Assembly: GCA_018608765.1 (NCBI GenBank)
Contig: JABAYY010000058.1
Location: 58,081-100,237, forward strand
Direction: 5' to 3'
Length of the DNA: 42,157 nt
Source of the DNA: Flavobacteriaceae bacterium
GTDB taxonomy: Bacteria > Bacteroidota > Bacteroidia > Flavobacteriales > Flavobacteriaceae
The translations under genes were made by a program, and so were the position numbers. Every line of letters starts with the position of its first letter. Positions within the stretch are counted from its first letter, which is position 1. The notes beneath the pieces were generated by a model that was not told where the DNA came from, did not search any database, and saw only the letters and a program-made list of their open reading frames with translations. Below are positions 18,046-26,401 of this stretch, one piece after another.

Positions 18046-20310
18046 ATGGCTTTCGATATAAATGTTATTAAAGAAGTGTACCGACAAATGCCGGGACGTA
18101 TTGAAAAAGCACGTCAACTCGTTGGGCGTCCACTTACACTATCAGAAAAAATTCTTTACAGTCACCTTTGGGATGACAATGCTGCAAAAGCATATGAGCG
18201 CGGAAAAGATTATGTTGACTTTGCGCCTGATAGAATTGCGTGTCAAGATGCGACAGCACAAATGGCATTATTGCAGTTTATGCAAGCTGGAAAAAAACAA
18301 GTAGCAGTGCCTACAACGGTGCATTGTGATCACTTGATTCAAGCCAAAGTTGGAGCCACTAAAGATTTACAATTTGCATTAAATAATAGTAATGAAGTAT
18401 TTAATTTCTTAGAATCAGTATCAAATAAATATGGTATCGGATTTTGGAAGCCTGGTGCTGGAATTATTCACCAAGTCGTGTTAGAAAACTATGCATTCCC
18501 TGGAGGAATGATGATTGGAACAGATTCACATACCGTAAATGCGGGCGGATTGGGAATGATCGCTATTGGCGTTGGTGGAGCTGATGCTGTAGATGTCATG
18601 GCTGGGATGGCTTGGGAGCTTAAATTCCCTAAACTAATTGGTGTTAAATTAACTGGAAACCTTTCAGGGTGGACAGCGCCAAAAGATGTCATCCTTAAAG
18701 TTGCAGGAATCCTTACCGCTAAGGGAGGTACTGGAGCGATTGTAGAATATTTTGGTCCTGGTGCAACGTCTATGTCATGTACTGGAAAAGGAACAATCTG
18801 TAATATGGGTGCCGAAATTGGTGCTACAACTTCCACGTTTGGATATGATGAATCTATGGAGCGTTACTTACGTTCTACAGATCGAAATGATGTTGCAGAT
18901 GCCGCCAATGGAGTGAAAGACTCGTTGACAGCAGATCCAGAAGTATATGCGTCTCCAGAAGACTATTTTGATGAATTAATAGAGATTGATTTATCTACAT
19001 TAATGCCACATATCAATGGTCCTTTTACGCCAGATTTAGCGACGGAAGTAGGAACGATGACAGACAAAGCAAAAGCAAATGACTGGCCTTTAAAAGTAGA
19101 GTGGGGCTTGATAGGATCTTGTACCAATTCATCTTATGAAGATTTATCGCGTGCCGCTTCTATAGCGCAACAAGCACTCGATAAAGGTTTGGTAACCAAA
19201 GCAGAATTTGGAATCAATCCTGGATCAGAACAAGTCCGTTTTACAGCAGCCCGTGATGGGATTTTAGAAGTATTTGAAAACTTAGATGCTAAGATATTCA
19301 CCAATGCCTGTGGACCATGTATCGGTCAATGGGCACGTTATGAAGACCCTAAAAACGCACCTAAAAACAGTATAGTACACTCCTTTAACAGAAACTTTGC
19401 CAAACGTGCGGATGGTAATCCAAACACCCATGCCTTTGTAGCCTCTCCAGAAATGGTCGCTGCGATTGCGATTTCGGGACGTTTAGATTTTAATCCTTTA
19501 ACGGATTCACTTATAAATAAAGATGGTGAAAAAGTTATGTTGGATGAACCAACAGGACATGAATTACCAGAAGAAGGATTTGCAGTGGAAGATGCGGGGT
19601 ATTTAGCTCCTGAAGAAGATGGTAGCCACGTAGAAGTGACAGTTGCTTCTGACTCTGAACGTTTAGAGCTTTTAACTCCTTTTGAGCCAATTGGGAATAC
19701 AATTGATGGTGCGAAACTATTAATTAAAGCCCACGGAAAATGTACGACTGACCATATTTCTATGGCGGGACCTTGGTTGCGTTTTAGAGGACATTTAGAT
19801 AACATCTCAAACAACTGTTTGATTGGTGCTGTGAATGCGTTTAATATGAAAACTAATTTTGTAAAAAATCAGTTGGATGGCGATTATGATGCAGTCCCTT
19901 TAACGGCAAGAGCGTATAAAGCAGCAAATATAAAAACAATTGTTGTTGGTGATCATAATTACGGCGAAGGCTCATCAAGAGAACACGCCGCGATGGAGCC
20001 ACGACATCTTGGAGTGGCTGCAGTGATTGTAAAATCATTTGCACGTATCCATGAAACCAACCTTAAAAAACAAGGAATGTTAGGATTGACTTTTGCAACG
20101 GAATCAGATTATGATTTAATTCAAGAAGATGATACTTTTAATTTTGTGGACTTGAATGCATTTACACCAGGAAAACCTTTAACCATTGAAGCGGTTCACG
20201 CAGATGGTTCTAAGGACACGATCATTGCAAACCATACCTATAACGATTCTCAAATAGAATGGTATAACGAAGGTTCTGCATTGAACTTGATTAAAAAACA
20301 AAATGCCTAA
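18046..20310 (+). CDS. acn: Aconitate hydratase
   Basis: The cytosolic [4Fe-4S] enzyme isomerises citrate to isocitrate in the TCA cycle. The 754-residue protein has the mitochondrial/AcnA-like arrangement. Cluster ligands are C359 (in SCTNSS) and C422 with C425 (in ACGPCIG). The substrate-site motifs DSHT and GEGSSREHA are also intact. The ATG at 18046 ([20 protein letters not shown]) is preferred over a longer reading frame from 17980, because the extension overlaps the promoter and adds no conserved sequence. It is monocistronic: its own promoter precedes it and a strong terminator hairpin follows at 20372. Confidence 0.96.
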   Translation: MAFDINVIKEVYRQMPGRIEKARQLVGRPLTLSEKILYSHLWDDNAAKAYERGKDYVDFAPDRIACQDATAQMALLQFMQAGKKQVAVPTTVHCDHLIQAKVGATKDLQFALNNSNEVFNFLESVSNKYGIGFWKPGAGIIHQVVLENYAFPGGMMIGTDSHTVNAGGLGMIAIGVGGADAVDVMAGMAWELKFPKLIGVKLTGNLSGWTAPKDVILKVAGILTAKGGTGAIVEYFGPGATSMSCTGKGTICNMGAEIGATTSTFGYDESMERYLRSTDRNDVADAANGVKDSLTADPEVYASPEDYFDELIEIDLSTLMPHINGPFTPDLATEVGTMTDKAKANDWPLKVEWGLIGSCTNSSYEDLSRAASIAQQALDKGLVTKAEFGINPGSEQVRFTAARDGILEVFENLDAKIFTNACGPCIGQWARYEDPKNAPKNSIVHSFNRNFAKRADGNPNTHAFVASPEMVAAIAISGRLDFNPLTDSLINKDGEKVMLDEPTGHELPEEGFAVEDAGYLAPEEDGSHVEVTVASDSERLELLTPFEPIGNTIDGAKLLIKAHGKCTTDHISMAGPWLRFRGHLDNISNNCLIGAVNAFNMKTNFVKNQLDGDYDAVPLTARAYKAANIKTIVVGDHNYGEGSSREHAAMEPRHLGVAAVIVKSFARIHETNLKKQGMLGLTFATESDYDLIQEDDTFNFVDLNAFTPGKPLTIEAVHADGSKDTIIANHTYNDSQIEWYNEGSALNLIKKQNA

Positions 20311-20371
20311 GTACAGTATTAATTTACCGTAGTATTCCGAAAAGTTCTTTTATAACTTTCGATAAAAATTA

Positions 20372-20415
20372 AATCGAGACCACTTTTATTATAATTAGGG
20401 TCTCGATTTTTTTTG
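20372..20415. terminator. Rho-independent terminator downstream of aconitase
   Basis: An 11-bp perfect stem (AAATCGAGACC at 20372-20382 with GGTCTCGATTT at 20400-20410) encloses a 17-nt loop and is followed by a T run to 20415. A/T-rich text on the left side could also serve the convergent crt operon. Confidence 0.85.
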
Positions 20416-20482
20416 CAATCTGTCGATGTGAAAATATAAAATAGAAAAAAGAAGTAAGACAAAAGTCAATTTGAAGACGATA

Positions 20483-20513
20483 TGTCACACTGAACACAGT
20501 CGAAGTATTGACT
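20483..20513. repeat. Flavobacterial intergenic repeat fragment (TGTCACACTGA...)
   Basis: The stretch TGTCACACTGAACACAGTCG followed by AAGTATTGACT resembles the dispersed TGTCACACTGAGCG-type intergenic repeat often seen in flavobacterial genomes. It lies between the aconitase terminator and the end of the crt operon. Assignment is by memory of the family text and needs a genome-wide count. Confidence 0.5.
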
Positions 20514-20560
20514 AACTTTGTTCATCTTCTACTAAAACACATTAAAAAACATTATGTTTA

Positions 20561-21013
20561 TTAATCAAGATACTGAATAGACACCCAAAGTTGTCCTTTG
20601 TTTTTATCAAACAATACATAAGAATTTGATTTTTTGCCCTTTCTTGATTTATAATAAAGCATGTCAAATTTCAGAGAATCTGTATTGAAATTTAGTAAGC
20701 CAACGCCTATGTGTTTTGATTTTAGCCTTTTCAGTTTATTGATTTCAATATAACCATCCGTGTCAAAGTCCGTTAGATTAAATTCAAAATAGGCCTTTTT
20801 GGTGTTTACTGCTTCTGAATACTTACAGTTTGAATCAATGATTGAAGGAATATTGATTTTCGCATTTAATTCTATGTTATCAATATTTGCCCATTCGCAG
20901 GTCCTTTGATTGGCTATAGAAACAACAAGAGTTTTGAGACCAAAGATTAGTGCAATCCCTAGAATCAAAAGACCAGAAACTCCAATGAGAATCAGTTTAA
21001 AGTTAAGCTTCAT
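20561..21013 (-). CDS. Small membrane-anchored protein at the end of the crt operon
   Basis: I do not recognise this 150-residue protein. It has one N-terminal hydrophobic segment (about residues 6-30, LILIGVSGLLILGIALIFGL) and a polar, lysine-rich remainder, suggesting a membrane-anchored domain facing the periplasm. It contains paired cysteines (C39 and C63) that could form a disulfide. The start codon overlaps the end of the lycopene cyclase gene by 11 nt, so it is the last member of the carotenoid operon. Whether it takes part in carotenoid metabolism is unknown. Confidence 0.7.
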   Translation of the reverse strand: MKLNFKLILIGVSGLLILGIALIFGLKTLVVSIANQRTCEWANIDNIELNAKINIPSIIDSNCKYSEAVNTKKAYFEFNLTDFDTDGYIEINKLKRLKSKHIGVGLLNFNTDSLKFDMLYYKSRKGKKSNSYVLFDKNKGQLWVSIQYLD

Positions 21014-21704
21014 TTGTTTTGTGAAATTTCTTTACAAAAAGCTCTGTCAGAAATAAATTACAAAGAATCATGGTATAGGCATAAATACTATCCTCAACAG
21101 GGATGGTGCCCATACGGATGCCTAAATTTTCGGCATTGTTATACCACACCACTTGATTTTCAATAAAGCTCCCTGTTAAGATACCATTCACAATAAAAAA
21201 TGGAATCAGCATCACTAAAAACGTCAGGAGAAAATGTTGAAGTAATTTGCTATTGTATTTATAAACGAGCAAAGTGAGTGGAATTGCCAAACTAAAATTA
21301 ATCACCGTGTACCATTTGTCATAATTAATAACAGCGAGAACAAATAATAGAAGTACAAGAACTACACTAATCTTTTTTGTGGCGACTTCATTGACTTTTA
21401 AATTCGGAAAATAGAGGAGGAGTGCATAATGCGTAAACACACAAGCAAAGGGAATGCAAATAAAAAACAACCATTCTTCAATAGGAAGGCTTAAAAATTT
21501 GATTCCTAAAAAGTAAGTGTCATTAAATCCCCAGATTTCATTCATTGTAAAGATTACATCCCACGGAATAAAAATTACCATTGTTAATAGGATCGAAATA
21601 AAGATCCATAAAAATCGTTTGTGTAGCTGTATTCTTGGGTGAAAACTATATAAAAATGGTACCGAAACAGACCCTAAGTTCAATAAAAGATAGAGTGTGT
21701 TCAT
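21003..21704 (-). CDS. crtY: Lycopene cyclase, CrtYcd-fusion membrane type
   Basis: The 233-residue polytopic membrane protein cyclises both ends of lycopene to beta-carotene. It is a fusion of the two half-domains found separately as CrtYc and CrtYd in actinobacteria. The first half carries FIPWDVIFT and LPIEEWLFF; the second carries IPVEDSIYAY. These Pro-x-Glu-Glu/Asp motifs match the conserved acidic residues of the heterodimeric cyclase family. About seven hydrophobic segments are visible. It lies 3 nt after crtZ and overlaps the next gene by 11 nt, consistent with tight operon translation. It is unrelated to the soluble, FAD-binding CrtY of Proteobacteria. Confidence 0.9.
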   Translation of the reverse strand: MNTLYLLLNLGSVSVPFLYSFHPRIQLHKRFLWIFISILLTMVIFIPWDVIFTMNEIWGFNDTYFLGIKFLSLPIEEWLFFICIPFACVFTHYALLLYFPNLKVNEVATKKISVVLVLLLFVLAVINYDKWYTVINFSLAIPLTLLVYKYNSKLLQHFLLTFLVMLIPFFIVNGILTGSFIENQVVWYNNAENLGIRMGTIPVEDSIYAYTMILCNLFLTELFVKKFHKTNEA

Positions 21705-21707
21705 GAA

Positions 21708-22157
21708 CTATCGTTTAAAATATTTGAACGGAACAAATAACATTCCATAACATTCGCCTTCGTCTTTTCCCAGATGTTTATGATGGATTTTGTGTGCTCG
21801 TCTCAAGCCTTTTGCATACCAATTATTAGCGTTTCTAAAATATTTAAACCGCTGATGAATAAATATATCATGCACAACAAAGTAAGTAGCGCCATAGGCC
21901 ATAATTCCTAAGCCTATCGGAAGTCCAGCCCAAAACCCTTCGTAACTCCAAAAGTAAAAGCAGGTCATGCTGACGACTGCATAGAATATAAAAAAGGCAT
22001 CATTGCGTTCAAACCAGCTTTTATGGTCTTTGTGGTGGTGATCTCTATGTAAGTTCCATAAAAAACCATGCATCACATATTTATGTGTAAACCAGGCCAT
22101 AAATTCCATGGTCGTAAAAGTGCCTAAAAAAACGAGTATCCAAAAAAATGTGTTCAT
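21708..22157 (-). CDS. crtZ: Beta-carotene 3-hydroxylase
   Basis: The 149-residue di-iron membrane hydroxylase converts beta-carotene to zeaxanthin through beta-cryptoxanthin. The histidine clusters of the fatty-acid-hydroxylase/CrtZ family are present: HKYVMH (residues 25-30), HRDHHH (37-42), HDIFIH (96-101) and HKIHH (122-126). Three or four hydrophobic segments carry them. It lies 8 nt after crtB and 3 nt before the cyclase gene in the transcriptional order, so it is clearly part of the same operon. Length is slightly shorter than proteobacterial CrtZ, which is usual in flavobacteria. Confidence 0.94.
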   Translation of the reverse strand: MNTFFWILVFLGTFTTMEFMAWFTHKYVMHGFLWNLHRDHHHKDHKSWFERNDAFFIFYAVVSMTCFYFWSYEGFWAGLPIGLGIMAYGATYFVVHDIFIHQRFKYFRNANNWYAKGLRRAHKIHHKHLGKDEGECYGMLFVPFKYFKR

Positions 22158-22165
22158 AATATGGG

Positions 22166-23005
22166 TTATAATAAATTGAGTTGGTATTTAACATAGCTAC
22201 GGGTAAGTAGCTCTACTTTTTTATAATCAGGAACTCTAATTCGAGTACTTTTAATTTCGAGTGCAGGAGTTGTTTTTAGTTTTACTAGCAGTTGATTGTA
22301 ATAACGGTACGCCATGAAAACGCCAAACTTAGCTTCCAAAGGAAGTTGTTTAATTCCTTTTAGTCCTTCGGCAAAATCATTTTCAATATCGTCAATAATT
22401 GCTTTTTTAGAGACTTCATCTAAATTATTCAGATCCGTATTAGGAAAATACGTACGATTTAATTCGTCGTGATCGGCTTTTAAATCTCTTAGGAAATTAA
22501 CTTTTTGAAATGCGGACCCCAGAGCCATAGCGGTCTCTTTAAGCGCCTCGTATTTTTCATGATTTCCATTTACAAATACTTTTAAGCACATCAGTCCTAC
22601 AACATCAGCCGAGCCATAAATATAGTTTTTATATTCTTCATCTGTGTGATAGACGGTCTTATATAAATCTTGACGCATTGAATTCATAAAAGCATCCACC
22701 ATATCCTTGTCAATCGAATACGTGTGGTAAGTCTGTTGAAAGGAATTCAAAATAGGGTTTAGGCTAATTTTATTATTAAGTGCCGATTCTAAATCCGCTT
22801 CAAATTGTATGAACAGTGCTTCTTTGTCATAGTCATGAAAGGAATCTACAATTTCATCTGCCAAGCGCACAAAACCGTAGATATTGTAAATATCCTGACG
22901 AATGGAATTAGCCAGCATTTTTGTAGCCATCGAAAACGAGGTGCTATAGGTTTGTGTAATAATTCGACTACAGTCTTTTGATACAGCATCAAATATGGAC
23001 TTCAT
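22166..23005 (-). CDS. crtB: Phytoene synthase
   Basis: The 279-residue trans-prenyltransferase condenses two geranylgeranyl-PP molecules head-to-head into phytoene, the first committed carotenoid step. The two magnesium-binding aspartate motifs are DEIVD (residues 50-54) and RDLKAD (173-178) in the contexts RLADEIVDS and NFLRDLKADHDELNR. All-helical character and length match the squalene/phytoene synthase family. It lies 33 nt downstream of crtI and 8 nt upstream of crtZ in the transcribed order. Confidence 0.95.
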   Translation of the reverse strand: MKSIFDAVSKDCSRIITQTYSTSFSMATKMLANSIRQDIYNIYGFVRLADEIVDSFHDYDKEALFIQFEADLESALNNKISLNPILNSFQQTYHTYSIDKDMVDAFMNSMRQDLYKTVYHTDEEYKNYIYGSADVVGLMCLKVFVNGNHEKYEALKETAMALGSAFQKVNFLRDLKADHDELNRTYFPNTDLNNLDEVSKKAIIDDIENDFAEGLKGIKQLPLEAKFGVFMAYRYYNQLLVKLKTTPALEIKSTRIRVPDYKKVELLTRSYVKYQLNLL

Positions 23006-23038
23006 AAACTTAAATTTTAAATTTTTAAACTAATCTGC

Positions 23039-24508
23039 TTAACATTTGTTCAGTATCTTTTGAATAAGTTCTGAGGTCAGTTTTCCGGAGATTAGAGAAG
23101 GGGGCACTCCTGGTCCAGGGACAGTTAATTGTCCTGTAAAATATAAGTTGCTGACTTTATTACTTTTTAATTTAGGCCTTAAAAACGCCGTTTGTAATAA
23201 TGTCATTGCCATTCCATAGGCATTTCCTTTGTACGAATTGTATTCCGATTTAAAGTCTTCGACACAAAAGGATTCTTTAAATATAATATTATTTTGAATT
23301 GATTGCTTTGTTTTTTCTTCAAATCTTTCAATTATCTTTTCAAGATAGTGATTTCTTAGTTCAGGAGTGTCCTCAATATTTGGAGCGATTGGCATCAAAA
23401 TAAACAATGCTTCACATCCTTTTGGTGCCATTGAGGGATCTGTTTTGGAAGGGACATTGGCATAAAATAACGGATGGCTTGGCCATTTTGGTTCGTCATA
23501 GATCTCTTCGGCATGTTTCTCAAAGTCAGCATCAAAAAACAGGTTGTGATGTTCGGTGTTGTTAAGTTTTTTGTCCAATCCAATATAAAACAATAAGGAC
23601 GAGGGTGCAAATACTTTTTTATTCCAATACGCTTCCGAATGTTGTCTGTATTTAGAGTCTAATAAGGTTTCAGAATGGTGGTAATCGGCGCCACTCAACA
23701 CAATGTCGGATTCTATAAACACATTTTTAGTGACGATTCCACTCACAGTACCCTTTTCAACTACAATTTTTTCCACTGGGTGATTGGTGTGTATTTGTAC
23801 ACCTAATTCTACGGCCAAAGCTTCCATTCCTTTGATAATTTCATACATGCCACCTCTTGGGTGCCACGTACCTAAACCAAAGTCGGCATAATTCATAAAA
23901 CTGAAAAAAGACGGAGTTTTACTTGGTTTAGCTCCTAAAAACAGGGAGGGGAATTCAAGTGTTGAAATTAATTTTGGATTGCTAAAGTTTTTTCGAACTT
24001 CTTGACTGATAGTTTTAAAAAACTGATCCAGGCGCTTCACAGTGTCTTTTGTGACTAATTCTAATGGTGAAATTCCAGGTGCATTGTATAATATTTTGTT
24101 AACTGCAATGCCGTAATTACTTTGAGCTTTATCAATAAATTTTTTCAGTTTTTTGCCACTTCCTTTTTCAATGCGTTCAAATTCCGCACAAATTTTATCC
24201 ATGGAATCTCCGATCGTAATGATTTCATCATCAAAAAATATTTTATAAGCGGGGTCTAGTTTGTCAATGTGATAGTAGTCAGATGTTTTTTTACCAAAAT
24301 CCGAAAAAAAGCGATCAAAAACATCCGGCATCCAATACCATGATGGGCCAATGTCAAAAGTAAATCCTTCTTTTTTTAATTGGCGTGCACGACCGCCTAC
24401 GGTACTGTTTTTTTCGTAGAGAGACACCGTGTGTCCCGCTTGTGCTAAATAGCAGGCTGCAGATAAGGATGAGAACCCTGAACCTATAATTTGTATTGTC
24501 TTTTTCAT
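23039..24508 (-). CDS. crtI: Phytoene desaturase
   Basis: The 489-residue FAD-dependent enzyme carries out the successive desaturations of phytoene to lycopene. The N-terminal dinucleotide-binding motif is I-I-G-S-G-F-S-S-L (about residues 7-15), with the ribose-binding acidic end YEKNSTVGGRA. The C-terminal CrtI signature (YFTGQLTVPGPGVPPSLISG) is intact. It is preceded by the MerR-type regulator gene with 55 nt between them. That gap holds a small inverted repeat (24541-24557) that may be a regulatory site. Confidence 0.95.
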   Translation of the reverse strand: MKKTIQIIGSGFSSLSAACYLAQAGHTVSLYEKNSTVGGRARQLKKEGFTFDIGPSWYWMPDVFDRFFSDFGKKTSDYYHIDKLDPAYKIFFDDEIITIGDSMDKICAEFERIEKGSGKKLKKFIDKAQSNYGIAVNKILYNAPGISPLELVTKDTVKRLDQFFKTISQEVRKNFSNPKLISTLEFPSLFLGAKPSKTPSFFSFMNYADFGLGTWHPRGGMYEIIKGMEALAVELGVQIHTNHPVEKIVVEKGTVSGIVTKNVFIESDIVLSGADYHHSETLLDSKYRQHSEAYWNKKVFAPSSLLFYIGLDKKLNNTEHHNLFFDADFEKHAEEIYDEPKWPSHPLFYANVPSKTDPSMAPKGCEALFILMPIAPNIEDTPELRNHYLEKIIERFEEKTKQSIQNNIIFKESFCVEDFKSEYNSYKGNAYGMAMTLLQTAFLRPKLKSNKVSNLYFTGQLTVPGPGVPPSLISGKLTSELIQKILNKC

Positions 24509-24540
24509 TTAGAGCTTAAAAATAAGAAAAAGCCTATACA

Positions 24541-24557
24541 GTTAGTATGTGTCTAAC
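24541..24557. promoter_or_regulatory. Inverted repeat between the MerR regulator gene and crtI
   Basis: GTTAG-N7-CTAAC (arms 24541-24545 and 24553-24557) forms a short dyad just upstream of crtI. It is a candidate binding site for the adjacent MerR/CarH-like regulator or part of an internal promoter. The dyad is short, so chance is possible. Confidence 0.3.
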
Positions 24558-24563
24558 GATTTT

Positions 24564-25463
24564 TTACAAATCTTTAACTAATTTTTTTATAGAATCATAG
24601 AGTTTCATTTGTTTTGGGAGTTTTTTAGGTTTAGAGTCTATAAAACGTGTTCCAATTAACCGCACCGAATTATTGGTATTTTTAATTACTTCACCATAGA
24701 GTTTTTTTAGGTAGTTTTCTACTTCTGATGGATCTGGTTTAATTGTAAAATATGTTACGAATGTAATGTCTTCGTGAAGATTATTTAGAAGGTTAAGATC
24801 TTCAATTGGAACACTTTCTCCAAGATATATTGTATGATATCCGCGGCTAAGAAGCTCATAGTTTATAAATAATAATCCAATATCGTGAATTTCGTTATGC
24901 GGTAAAAACAATACAAATGTCTTGGTATTTGGTTTGGGATTTGCACTTTGAATTCGTTCAATATGAATCAATACCTTTTGTCGAATATGTACAGATAAGA
25001 AGTGTTCATGTGAAGGTGTGATAGTTAGTGTTTGCCATAGCAAACCAATGTCTTGTATGATAGGAATAAAAAGATCATAGAAAACTTCTCTAAAGCTTTT
25101 TTCCTCTAACAAACGGTTATAGGTATTGTAAAAAAGCAATTGATCAAAATTTAGCATCGCCAGTTTAAAAGCATTAAATGCATGTGTTTCTGTATTTCCT
25201 AGGTATGAAATCTCTTTTACCTTTTTGGCAATTTGAAATTCGTTGAGTGCTGCAATTCTTGAGACTTTATAGCCATTACTGTTTAAGAAACTAATGTTCA
25301 TAAGCTTTTGTAAGCTTCTTAAATTGTAAGTTCTAATGTTGGTGTCAGTGCGTTCTGGTACTAGAAGATTGTAACGTTTTTCCCATATGCGAATTGTATG
25401 GGCTTTGATTCCAGATAGATTTTCTAAGTCCTTTATACTAAAGGAGGTTTTAATAGTGTTCAT
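24564..25463 (-). CDS. MerR-family regulator with CarH/LitR-like B12-binding domain
   Basis: The 299-residue transcription factor has an N-terminal MerR winged helix (residues 8-75; HTIRIWEKRYNLLVPERT, typical of the CarA/CarH branch). A four-helix segment and a Rossmann-like cobalamin domain follow. Residues used by CarH photoreceptors are visible: W143, the E153-H154 pair (W-x9-EH), and the lower-ligand motif ExHxxG at 191-196 (EIHDIG, His193). The next strand (RGYHTIYLGESVP) also fits. The later SxL and GG motifs of classic B12 domains are not clear (YFT and GTR instead). It heads the crt operon, so it most likely represses or activates carotenoid genes, possibly in response to light. That function is inferred. 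Confidence 0.85.
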   Translation of the reverse strand: MNTIKTSFSIKDLENLSGIKAHTIRIWEKRYNLLVPERTDTNIRTYNLRSLQKLMNISFLNSNGYKVSRIAALNEFQIAKKVKEISYLGNTETHAFNAFKLAMLNFDQLLFYNTYNRLLEEKSFREVFYDLFIPIIQDIGLLWQTLTITPSHEHFLSVHIRQKVLIHIERIQSANPKPNTKTFVLFLPHNEIHDIGLLFINYELLSRGYHTIYLGESVPIEDLNLLNNLHEDITFVTYFTIKPDPSEVENYLKKLYGEVIKNTNNSVRLIGTRFIDSKPKKLPKQMKLYDSIKKLVKDL

Positions 25464-25480
25464 GTTTTAATAAGATTTGG

Positions 25481-25530
25481 GTTAACTAATTTAGCCAAAA
25501 TAATATTAAAAACAAAATGTTGAACTTAAA
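25481..25530. promoter_or_regulatory. Imperfect direct repeats upstream of the crt operon
   Basis: GTTAACTAATTTA (25481-25493) and GTTGAACTTAAA (25519-25530) are imperfect copies 38 nt apart in the region where the crt-operon promoter must lie. They might be operator half-sites for the autoregulated MerR protein. No clean TAnnTTTG element is visible here, which is compatible with an activator-dependent or non-standard promoter but proves nothing. Confidence 0.25.
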
Positions 25531-25541
25531 TAATAAAAAAG

Positions 25542-25626
25542 TGCGCACGAGAAGACTCGAACTTCCACGGGAATAATTCCCACTAGCCCCTCAAGCTAGC
25601 GCGTCTACCAATTCCGCCACGTGCGC
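25542..25626 (-). tRNA. tRNA-Leu(GAG)
   Basis: The 85-nt minus-strand sequence folds as a class II tRNA. The acceptor is GCGCACG/CGTGCGC with discriminator A, and the D arm is GGCGGAATTGGTAGACGC. The anticodon stem CTAGC/GCTAG carries loop TTGAGGG (anticodon GAG, leucine). A long variable arm (TGGGAATTATTCCCGT) and the T arm GTTCGAGTC follow. CCA is not encoded. Confidence 0.96.
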
Positions 25627-25646
25627 ATTATGAATGTTAAAGGTAT

Positions 25647-25678
25647 AAAAAAAGTTAAGAATAAACTTAACTTTTTTT
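25647..25678. terminator. Perfect hairpin between the two tRNA genes
   Basis: Thirteen-nt arms (AAAAAAAGTTAAG at 25647-25659 and its complement at 25666-25678) flank a 6-nt loop. The T-rich end on each strand makes it a possible terminator or processing site between tRNA-Lys and tRNA-Leu, both read leftward. Confidence 0.5.
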
Positions 25679-25680
25679 AG

Positions 25681-25753
25681 TGACCTGGCTGGGGCTCGAA
25701 CCCAGGACCCTCTCCTTAAAAGGGAGATGCTCTACCAACTGAGCTACCAGGTC
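25681..25753 (-). tRNA. tRNA-Lys(TTT)
   Basis: The 73-nt minus-strand cloverleaf has acceptor GACCTGG/CCAGGTC with discriminator A, D arm AGCTCAGTTGGTAGAGC, anticodon loop CTTTTAA (anticodon TTT, lysine) and T arm GGGTTCGAGCCCC. CCA is not encoded. A consensus promoter lies 25 nt upstream. Confidence 0.97.
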
Positions 25754-25777
25754 TTTTATTTCCTCTCAATGCGGCTG

Positions 25778-25807
25778 CAAATATAAAGGGTTTAATTAAT
25801 TATACAA
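25778..25807 (-). promoter_or_regulatory. tRNA-Lys promoter
   Basis: On the minus strand, TTG (25807-25805), a 19-nt spacer and TATATTTG (25785-25778) match the Bacteroidota promoter exactly. It probably drives tRNA-Lys and perhaps tRNA-Leu. Confidence 0.8.
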
Positions 25808-25882
25808 TGCTTTTTCAGAATATTTTTCGTTTTTTTGTTCTAGCTAATTAAAGAGAGGGTATAATCAAATTTTGATATAAGT

Positions 25883-26401
25883 ATGATCGTTGTTTTGCTA
25901 GGATATATGGGGTGTGGTAAGTCCACTGTGGGACAGATACTTGCAGAAAATCTAGGTTTTAATTTTATAGATTTAGACGATTACATTGAACAAAAACAAC
26001 AGGCATCAATTTCTGAAATTTTTAATTCTAAAGGCGAAATATTTTTTAGAAAAATAGAGTCTGAAGCCGTTAAACAATTGTGTGAACATTCCGATTCCTT
26101 AGTTTTGGCATTGGGAGGTGGCACTCCTTGCTATTCAGACACCATGCAATTTTTGGTAAATCACTCCAATGTTAAGACTGTTTCTTTAAATCTTTCTATA
26201 AAAAATCTTTCAGAACGCCTGATTCATGAAAAGGCGAAACGCCCTTTGATAGCCAATTTATCAAATGAAAATATTCCTGAGTTTATTGCCAAACATTTGT
26301 TTGAACGCGCGTTCTATTACAATCAAGCCGAAATAGGAATCCAAACAGATACCCTGAATGTTGCCGAAACTGTAGCTACAATTCAGTCTAAATTATTCTA
26401 A
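25883..26401 (+). CDS. aroK: Shikimate kinase
   Basis: The 172-residue P-loop kinase phosphorylates shikimate at the 3-position in aromatic amino-acid synthesis. Visible motifs are the Walker A GYMGCGKST (residues 7-15), the shikimate-binding DLDDYIE (30-36), R56 in FFRKIE and GGGTPC (78-83). The lid arginine lies in KAKRPL. Length is typical. It starts at ATG 19 nt after the palindrome-like ATCAAATTTTGAT, with no clear promoter consensus. Its last 9 nt overlap the 3' end of the convergent phosphoribosyltransferase gene. Confidence 0.95.
   Translation: MIVVLLGYMGCGKSTVGQILAENLGFNFIDLDDYIEQKQQASISEIFNSKGEIFFRKIESEAVKQLCEHSDSLVLALGGGTPCYSDTMQFLVNHSNVKTVSLNLSIKNLSERLIHEKAKRPLIANLSNENIPEFIAKHLFERAFYYNQAEIGIQTDTLNVAETVATIQSKLF

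Noticed and set aside
25542-25753. tRNA genes as an integration site for a mobile element
   Set aside because: No integrase, no duplicated tRNA 3' end and only core genes lie on either side.
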